Below are positions 57,382 through 64,000 of a stretch of DNA of 64,000 nt, in pieces. The notes beneath the pieces were generated by a model. It was not told the DNA's origin. It saw only the letters and a list, made by a program, of their open reading frames with translations, and did no database searches. The stretch covers positions 52,528,285 through 52,592,284 of the forward strand of contig NC_073745.1 in assembly GCF_029784135.1 (NCBI RefSeq), written 5' to 3'. Numbering within the stretch: the first letter of the stretch is position 1; each line of letters starts with the position of its first letter. Origin of the DNA: Toxorhynchites rutilus septentrionalis. Lineage: Eukaryota; Arthropoda; Insecta; Diptera; Culicidae. A program made the translations under genes and the position numbers.

Positions 57382-57564
57382 TTAATAAAAATGTGTCACC
57401 CTTCTAAACTCGAGGCGACCGCGAGTAATCGGTTTCCTGTTTTATTAACCATAGAATTAAGGAAACATGTTAATATATGCTAGTAGAAATATAGTTGAGA
57501 GTTTGGCTCCTTTAAACTTATGTAACTGAGCCTGTAAAAATAAACGGATTAATAAAAAAAATAA
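57382..57564 (+). mobile_element. RNase H LINE 3'-UTR-only copy
   Basis: About 180 bp from just before CACCCTTCTAAACTCGAG to a TTAATAAAAAAAATAAA tail. Flanked by AACATCGTTCTT (57370-57381) and AACATCGCTCTT (57565-57576), a 12-bp duplication with one change. An extremely 5'-truncated insertion with no coding sequence. Confidence 0.82.
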
Positions 57565-57576
57565 AACATCGCTCTT

Positions 57577-58019
57577 CCCATGTCATATTACAAACAGTTA
57601 TGTTCGATCTAAGACAAGCAGTGCGTTCATGTATAAAAATGATAGCGTTTGATGAGAGAGACATTCGTCCAACATATAAAAATGGATCTGTCAATTATAC
57701 TTTGCGACAGTTATTTTGCCCCCGGGATGAGGCTAATCTTGTAGGTCTAGTCGTGTAAAACATTTAAAAATATGGGTTGAGTTTCCTGAATTCTTCAAAA
57801 ATTTCAATTGTGCAAATAATGTTATTATTCGTTCTTTACGTACTGATTAGTTGATAAATCGGTCGTTTTGAAACAATTATTTACATTTGGTATGTTATAT
57901 ATCGTTCTCGGAATAAATTGCTTTTGAAAACAATTGCAACAGAAACAATCGCTCAGAAAATGTGTAGTGAACTAGAAATATTGTGGCGCGGGAAAAAACA
58001 TCATCGATAAAAGACGGTC
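57577..58019. other. Unassigned AT-rich DNA
   Basis: No gene recognised. Confidence 0.4.
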
Positions 58020-58130
58020 TGTGAAAAGTTCCAGGGACCCTGAAAAGGTTTAATGGCTTGCGTGGTTTAGTAGAATCATTTCGAGAAGCAACGATTCTTT
58101 CTTGCCTTTGCGAGAACAATACACTAATTG
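58020..58130 (-). repeat. Block shared with 36.2 kb
   Basis: GACCCTGAAAAGGTTTAATG then GGCTTGCGTGGTTTAGTA matches 36240-36280, including a weaker version of the histone-type hairpin on the minus strand. No reading frame supports a histone gene here. Confidence 0.4.
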
Positions 58131-58270
58131 GTCATATGGCGCAATTTGTTTCTTTATATCAATGCACGCATTGCACTGAGTATTTAACGAGAGACATCAC
58201 CATTCAACAAGCATCGAACACGCGTCTAACAGATGCACAGAGTTGCAGCGATAAAAATAAAACATCGGTA

Positions 58271-58985
58271 TGCTATTCGCCATACAATTGAAACACAAAT
58301 TTCTGCATTACTCGAGAATTAATCAAGCAAAAGAAAAAAACTTTGGCATCTAGAGGTTTTAGGGTGCAATAAATGTTTCTATGGTAGTTAGACTCTCCAC
58401 TCACTTTTCTAAGGGGGGGCTGCCTTAAAAATGAAACACAAATTTCTGCATAAGTCAAGAATTAATCAAGCAAATGAAACAAAATTGAGCATGTGGAGGT
58501 TTTAGGGTGCAATAAATGTTTTTACGGTGGTTAGACACTCCACCCCTCTCTCTAAGGGGGAGCTGCCATACAAATGAAAGACAAATTTCTGCATAACTCG
58601 GAAACTAATCAGGCAAATGTAGCCAAATTTGACATGCGAATGTTTTAGTGGACACGAAACTTTTCCATGGTGGATAGACACTCCTCCCCTCTCTCTGAGG
58701 GGGTGGGGGGTCGACTGCCATACAAATGAAGCATACATTTCTGCATAATTCAAGAACTAATCAAGCAAACTGAACCAAATTTGACATGTTGAGATTTTAG
58801 AAGGCAAGAAACATTTCTAAAGTGGCTCAACTCTCCTTCCACCTTTCTAAGGGTGGGAGGGGGATGCTGCCATACAAACGAAATACAAACTTCTGCATAG
58901 CTCGAGAACTAATCAAGCACAATTTGGGATGTGAGGGTTTTTGGGTATGAGAAATGTTTCTATTATGGTATGGCATCCCTCCTTC
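58271..58985. repeat. 143-bp minisatellite, about 5 diverged copies
   Basis: Units contain CACAAATTTCTGCAT, CTCGAGAACTAATCAAGCAA, TTTTAGGGTGCAATAAATGT and TCTCTAAGGGGGGGCTGCC variants. The copies differ from one another much more than those at 61.95-64 kb and therefore look older. The block leads directly into the Helitron-like end at 59.55 kb. Confidence 0.9.
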
Positions 58986-59553
58986 CTCTTGAATGGAGAG
59001 GGGGTCCCATAAAAATATTACACATATTTCAACCAAAAATATTCCAACCATTCCAACCAACCATAGTCCATTTGATGTTTGTGCTAGCGAAATTGATCTT
59101 TGTTCGAAACTGGAAATGGATTTTAATGTGATGAAACGCACTCCTATATCTTCTTCTATCTATACCAATAAAAAAGTATCGCCGAATGTGTTGATAAGAG
59201 CAGAACTCGAGGAAGGAATGGCCTGATTTAGAGCTGTCTTTATTCTATCATATTTTCTGTATAAAACATTTATTTCATGTAACGGAGAAACATGTTATTC
59301 GAAGTGGTTGAAAAATCTGCACGAGAATTGTGTCTGAAAATAATCTGATATTATAATGATGAGTTCTGTTAGAAATACTAGGAAATTCATAGTTCAACGG
59401 GGTCGATTAGAAGATCAATCAATGAACAGCTCTGCGATTGGACCCATGAAATTGCTCATAGTAAAAAAACGTGAATGTTTGAAGGTATTGATAACAAAAA
59501 ACAATTTTTGGGCGGGATGAAGTTTGCCGGGTCAGCTAGTACCCTGATAAATA
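58271..59553 (+). mobile_element. Putative non-autonomous Helitron/Helentron-like element
   Basis: Minisatellite units (58271-58985) are followed by about 550 bp that starts with a GAACTCGAGGAAGGAATGGC block (59203) and ends GATGAAGTTTGCCGGGTCAG|CTAGT at 59553. A tandem-repeat core and a CTAG-type 3' end are the layout of DINE/Helentron elements. No Rep-helicase is present and the 5' end is unknown, so this is an inference. Confidence 0.4.
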
Positions 59554-60069
59554 ATATTCTGAGAAATTTTAGAAGGATTTTCTCTTTACGAAATAAAAAA
59601 TAAAGATTTTTTTATTCTGCTGAACCAGAATTTCGTATTGAAAACATTTCACAATCCAAGTTATAAGATATTTATGCCTCATTTCACACTAAAACGTTTT
59701 TCTTGCTCCATAATCACATCCAATTCGATCAACCCCTTGATTTCAACTGTTTATACCTCCATACAGTTTTCCCAACTCTTCGTCTAGCCAGACACTAACG
59801 GCCAGAGGCTCAGTATCTCTCCGTTTATTTCGTCGGCCAAAAAAAATCAACGCCCAACCAACTTGAAAAGGTTCCACCGTCGTTTCGATTTCCCCGAACA
59901 GAGAGACCAGACGAAAATCTAATCCATAGTGTTTCCCAATTTTCTCCGTCGTCGTCTCGATCGAACGCTCTTCAATCAGCTCAAATCTCAAGTGGCACTC
60001 GGGCCGTAAATTAATTGTTTGCTCCAATTTATTTATCCTTTTTTTTCTCTTGCTCTCGCTTCTCCACAG
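59554..60069 (+). other. Intron upstream of the tetraspanin exon
   Basis: No exon seen. The last 35 bases form a strong pyrimidine tract (CTTTTTTTTCTCTTGCTCTC region) ending CTTCTCCACAG at 60069, the acceptor of the exon. A minus-strand frame over 59743-60126 overlaps the exon in antisense and has no known domain. Confidence 0.6.
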
Positions 60070-60261
60070 ATGTCCGGCCTGGTGATAGTGGGCATCACGC
60101 TGTGGACCGTCTTCTGGAAGCACCACTACATCTCGCTGCTATCGACGACAAACTATGCCATCGGGACGTATTCCCTGCTGGCGGCGGGGCTTCTGGCGAT
60201 TCTGGGAGGAATCCTGGGCTGCTGCGGAGTGTGGCGCGAGCAGCGGGCAATGCTGCTGGGG
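60070..60261 (+). CDS. Tetraspanin, internal exon (end of TM1 to TM2)
   Basis: A 192-bp exon (64 codons, phase 0 at both ends) bounded by CTTCTCCACAG| at 60069 and |GTAAGT at 60262. It encodes SGLVIVGITLWTVF (end of TM1), the small outer loop with WKHHYISLLSTTNYA, then TM2 (IGTYSLLAAGLLAILGGILG) running into CCGVWREQRAMLLG. The GCCG plus REQR pattern after TM2 is characteristic of tetraspanins, membrane organisers that build microdomains with integrins and other receptors. It is closest in style to CD151/TSPAN11-like members, but the subfamily cannot be fixed from one exon. The rest of the gene (N-terminus, large loop with CCG, TM3-4) was not found. High GC and codon use contrast with the surrounding transposons. 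Confidence 0.9.
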
Positions 60262-61940
60262 GTAAGTGAAACCGTCCGGAGAGCGATTCATCAATATTTA
60301 AACAAGCCCCAAGTATGGCTTGATTTGTAGCTGCTGCTGCTGCTGCTATCGAACGAATAGCTGCCAGGCAGTAAAGTTTAACGCTTCCACCCGTCATAAA
60401 AGTGTGTGTAGTGTTGTCTAATGACTGTACCAGTTTTACGATGCCCTCTGCAAAGAAGGCGAGCCAAGCTAAACCCTGCGAGAGGTGATATATTGCACTC
60501 GAAAGAATATTTTTCGTACTCTCGAGAAGCGAAACTTAGCCCCGGCTCAAGTTTAAATTTTTGTAATTCATTTCCACCATCGTTCAATGAACACATAACC
60601 ACATAACCGATACATTTACGATTTCGAAAGAGCAATTAAGAAAAATAAAATTCCGCTCCATTGCGTCCATACCAATGAAGGGAGGAGGAAGCCAGGCGCA
60701 ACATCTCCAGCATTACATCACGTTTTGTTTATCGCTGCGAAGTTTGCCAACCACAGGGGGGAAGGTGGGTACGGAACGGGACGCGGGCGGTATCGCGAAT
60801 CGTTTCTGTCCGTCCGAATTTTAAATTGCCAAAAAAGAAACCATCTGGTGGTCATCTGTGGTGCAGTTTCGCCTCTTCAAACGATGACTAATGGCTTACT
60901 TCGCCGACCACACGGATCGATTGTTGGCGAACAGATCTGCCCCCAAATTACTTGCGTTAATCCTCCTGTGTTCTATTTCAGTAATGTGATAATCACTCAT
61001 CGACGGGCAACCGTTAATAGCCGAAACAGCAGCCGGCGGCTTACTCCTCGTGTAAAAGAATCTGTTTCATCGGATGGCACCATTAGCACTCAACCAAGCT
61101 AGTAATTAATCGATTAAAGGCTTTCCGTGGGACTGATTAATAGGGCATTTATCAAAATGATTAATTTGTTAGGTATACATGTACGCGAGTGCGTTCGGTT
61201 CGGCTGGTTCCATCTCCGGTAGACGAATGGGGCTTGAGTGACTTTATGTTTTGATACCGATAGGCAGCTTGTTGAATGTTCAGGACGGGTCGATAAACGT
61301 GGCGCCGAACGTGGCACCGTGGCTAGTCGACTAACCTGCCTCCTCCAAGGATCATTCATCATTCCGAGCGCTGTAATCAAGTAAATAAACGATACATGTC
61401 ATTGGCCAGGAAAGGTCTGATGACGAATCTAGTTTCGCACAAGTGGAGTTTTTTTTTCGCAAAGTATCTGACGATAATTAAGGATTGCTTACTCACGTAC
61501 GTGTCTTGAAATAATCAATATAATTAAGCTATCCTCAGTGGAAGTTTGTTTGCTCGCTACGTGAAATAAAACTGTCGCCTTAGTGCCGTTTGTGCGCCTC
61601 CTAATACGGATGTGGCATATTTTTTGTCGAACACTTCGAAAGGAACGTGCGCTTTTATTTGCTGTAATTTATGGCAAACTTGCTCCTGCCTTGATTAAAA
61701 CAAAAAGTCAGACGTTCAATTTTGATATAACGATTGGGTAATAGCCTTAAGAAAAATTCTGAATAAAAATTCAGTAGATAAGCAACGAGGAAAAAAAAAT
61801 CAGAATAATTTCTATTTAACCAATCTCAAGAAAATTGTTGATTAATACCTATACGATGATTCATCTCATTAATGTTGATTTATCCTTTTTTTTTGTTCAA
61901 ACATCCCAAAGAGCGAAGCTAATAGTGGATTCAATTCAAA
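60262..61940 (+). other. Intron downstream of the tetraspanin exon
   Basis: No further exon recognised. It contains a (CTG)n run (60331-60348) and GC-richer unique sequence to about 61400, then becomes AT-rich and leads into the satellite array. Overlapping frames (for example 60725-61102) have no known domain. Confidence 0.5.
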
Positions 61941-61944
61941 GCGT

Positions 61945-64000
61945 TTGCCATACAAATAAAACACAAATTTCTGCATTACTCGAGAATTATCCAAGCAAAT
62001 GAAACCAAATTAGGCATATTGAGGTTTTAGGGTGCAATAAATGTTTCTATGATAGTAAGACTCTTCACCCCCCTCTCTAAGGGGGGGCTGCCATACAAAT
62101 GAAACACAAATGTCTGCATTATTCGAGAATCAATCAAGCAAATGAAACCAAATTCGACACGCGGAGATTTTAGGGTGCAATAAATGTTTCTATGGTGGTT
62201 ATACTCTCCACCCCCCTCTCTAAGGGGGGGGCTGCCATACAAATAAAACACAAATTTCTGCATTACTCGAGAATTATCCAAGCAAATGAAACCAAATTAG
62301 GCATATTGAGGTTTTAGGGTGCAATAAATGTTTCTATGGCAGTCAGACTCTCCACCCCACAAATTTCTGCATTACTCGAGAATTATTCAAGCAAATGTTA
62401 CCAAATTAGGCATATTGAGGATTTAGGGTGCAATAAATGTTTCTATGATAGTAAGACTCTTCACCCCCCTCTCTAAGGGGGGGCTGCCATACAAATGAAA
62501 CACAAATGTCTGCATTATTCGAGAATCAATCAAGCAAATGAAACCAAATTCGACACGCGGAGATTTTAGGGTGCAATAAATGTTTCTATGGTGGTTATAC
62601 TCTCCACCCCCCTCTCTAAGGGGGGGGCTGCCATACAAATAAAACACAAATTTCTGCATTACTCGAGAATTATCCAAGCAAATGAAACCAAATTAGGCAT
62701 ATTGAGGTTTTAGGGTGCAATAAATGTTTCTATGATAGTAAGACTCTTCACCCCCCTCTCTAAGGGGGGGCTGCCATACAAATGAAACACAAATGTCTGC
62801 ATTATTCGAGAATCAATCAAGCAAATGAAACCAATGTCGACACGCGGAGATTTTAGGGTGCAATAAATGTTTCTATGCTGGTTATACTCTCCACCCCCCT
62901 CTCTAAGGGGGAGCTGCCGTACAAATAAAACACAAATTTCTGCATTACTCGAGAATTATCAAAGCAAATGAAACCAAATTAGGCATATTGAGGTTTTAGG
63001 GTGCAATAAATGTTTCTATGGCAGTCAGACTCTCCACCCTTTTTTCTAAGGGGAGCTGTCATAGAAATGGAACACAAATTTCTGCATTACTCGAGAATTA
63101 TTCAAGCAAATGTTACCAAATTAGGCATATTGAGGATTTAGGGTGCAATAAATGTTTCTATGATAGTAAGACTCTTCACCCCCCTCTCTAAGGGGGGGCT
63201 GCCATACAAATGAAACACAAATGTCTGCATTATTCGAGAATCAATCAAGCAAATGAAACCAAATTCGACACGCGGAGATTTTAGGGTGCAATAAATGTTT
63301 CTATGGTGGTTATACTCTCCACCCCCCTCTCTAAGGGGGGCTGCCATACAAATAAAACACAAATTTCTGCATTACTCGAGAATTATCCAAGCAAATGAAA
63401 CCAAATTAGGCATATTGAGGTTTTAGGGTGCAATAAATGTTTCTATGGCAGTCAGACTCTCCACCCCCCTCTCTAAGGGGGGGCTGCCATACAAATGAAA
63501 CACAAATTTCTGCATTACTCGAGAATTATTCAAGCAAATGTTACCAAATTAGGCATATTGAGGATTTAGGGTGCAATAAATGTTTCTATGATAGTAAGAC
63601 TCTTCACCCCCCTCTCTAAGGGGGGGCTGCCATACAAATGAACCACAAATGTCTGCATTATTCGAGAATCAATCAAGCAAATGAAACCAAATTCGACACG
63701 CGGAGATTTTAGGGTGCAATAAATGTTTCTATGGTGGTTATACTCTCCACCCCCCTCTCTAAGGGGGGGCTGCCATACAAATAAAACACAAATTTCTGCA
63801 TTACTCGAGAATTATCCAAGCAAATGAAACCAAATTAGGCATATTGAGGTTTTAGGGTGCAATAAATGTTTCTATGGCAGTCAGACTCTCCACCCCCCTC
63901 TCTAAGGGGGGGCTGCCATACAAATGAAACACAAATTTCTGCATTACTCGAGAATTATTCAAGCAAATGTTACCAAATTAGGCATATTGAGGATTTAGGG
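61945..64000. repeat. 143-bp satellite array with three-monomer higher-order structure
   Basis: About 14 monomers of 142-144 bp, continuing past the window end. CCATACAAAT recurs at 62091, 62235, 62487, 62631, 62774, 62917 (as CCGTAC), 63202, 63344, 63487, 63630, 63773 and 63916. Three monomer types are marked by GATAGTAAGACTCTT (A), GGTGGTTATACTCTC (B) and GGCAGTCAGACTCTC (C). The order is A-B-C-A-B-A-B-C-A-B-C-A-B-C, with trimer period about 427 bp. One C near 62340 lacks about 35 bp. Every minus-strand frame here is a by-product. Confidence 0.95.

Noticed and set aside
59743..60126. 127-codon minus-strand protein
   Set aside because: It overlaps the tetraspanin exon in antisense, begins inside it and has no known motif.
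61945..64000. CRISPR-like array
   Set aside because: Units are 143 bp without distinct spacers, in an animal genome; it is a tandem satellite.

Overview
The window looks like a piece of a large, transposon-packed insect genome, most likely a culicine (Aedes-like) mosquito. The evidence is a DD37E mariner family with 49-bp inverted repeats, two kinds of tRNA-derived SINE, RNase H-bearing non-LTR retrotransposons, pogo-like elements with CAG/CTG ends and TA target duplications, and long AT-rich intron-like stretches. There is no sign of bacterial gene organisation. The species call is inference; no marker gene settles it.

Only one host exon is convincing: 60070-60261 (+), a 64-codon tetraspanin exon with good splice sites on both sides. 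It covers the end of TM1, the small outer loop and TM2. The single-copy-looking stretches (about 7.8-10.8, 26-28, 33-36, 50.2-52.7 and 59.6-62 kb) may be introns or flanks of that gene, but I found no other exon.

Layout. 1-8 kb: a DD37E mariner (2020-3305), an element with a 95-bp tandem core (3779-5171), a palindromic MITE (about 5446-5615), a tRNA-derived SINE (5863-6056) and a decayed jockey-like RT fragment. 10.8-17.7 kb: a 1.47-kb foldback element, a truncated mariner, a 1.56-kb inverted-repeat element holding a psq-type helix-turn-helix remnant, and a D34D mariner relic. 18.6-26 kb: a CR1-like LINE on the minus strand, split by a second LINE of the RNase H family (20016-23817), with target duplications. 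28-33 kb: about 5 kb of simple sequence, first a pure heptamer, then several related octamers. 36.2-39.9 kb: a foldback element split by a divergent RNase H LINE. 41.9-46.3 kb: a near full-length RNase H LINE with two ORFs and a 14-bp target duplication, itself inside a CTGTAC-rich repeat. 47-57.6 kb: another foldback element, two copies of a TIR MITE, a pogo-like element, an internally deleted mariner with an adjacent SINE, and two 5'-truncated LINE copies. 58.3-59.55 kb: diverged 143-bp repeats followed by a Helitron-like CTAG end. 61.95-64 kb: a young array of the same 143-bp unit in a three-monomer higher-order pattern that runs off the window.

The window therefore reads as layers of insertions. 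Target duplications let several of them be ordered in time: octamer satellites and foldback elements as substrate, LINEs inserted into LINEs and repeats, and a SINE inserted at the end of a mariner. The most unusual items are the minisatellite-to-satellite link between 58.3-59.5 and 62-64 kb, the octamer satellite, the RNase H LINE family with LADD in place of the usual Y/FADD, and a deleted mariner that still encodes an uninterrupted helix-turn-helix peptide.
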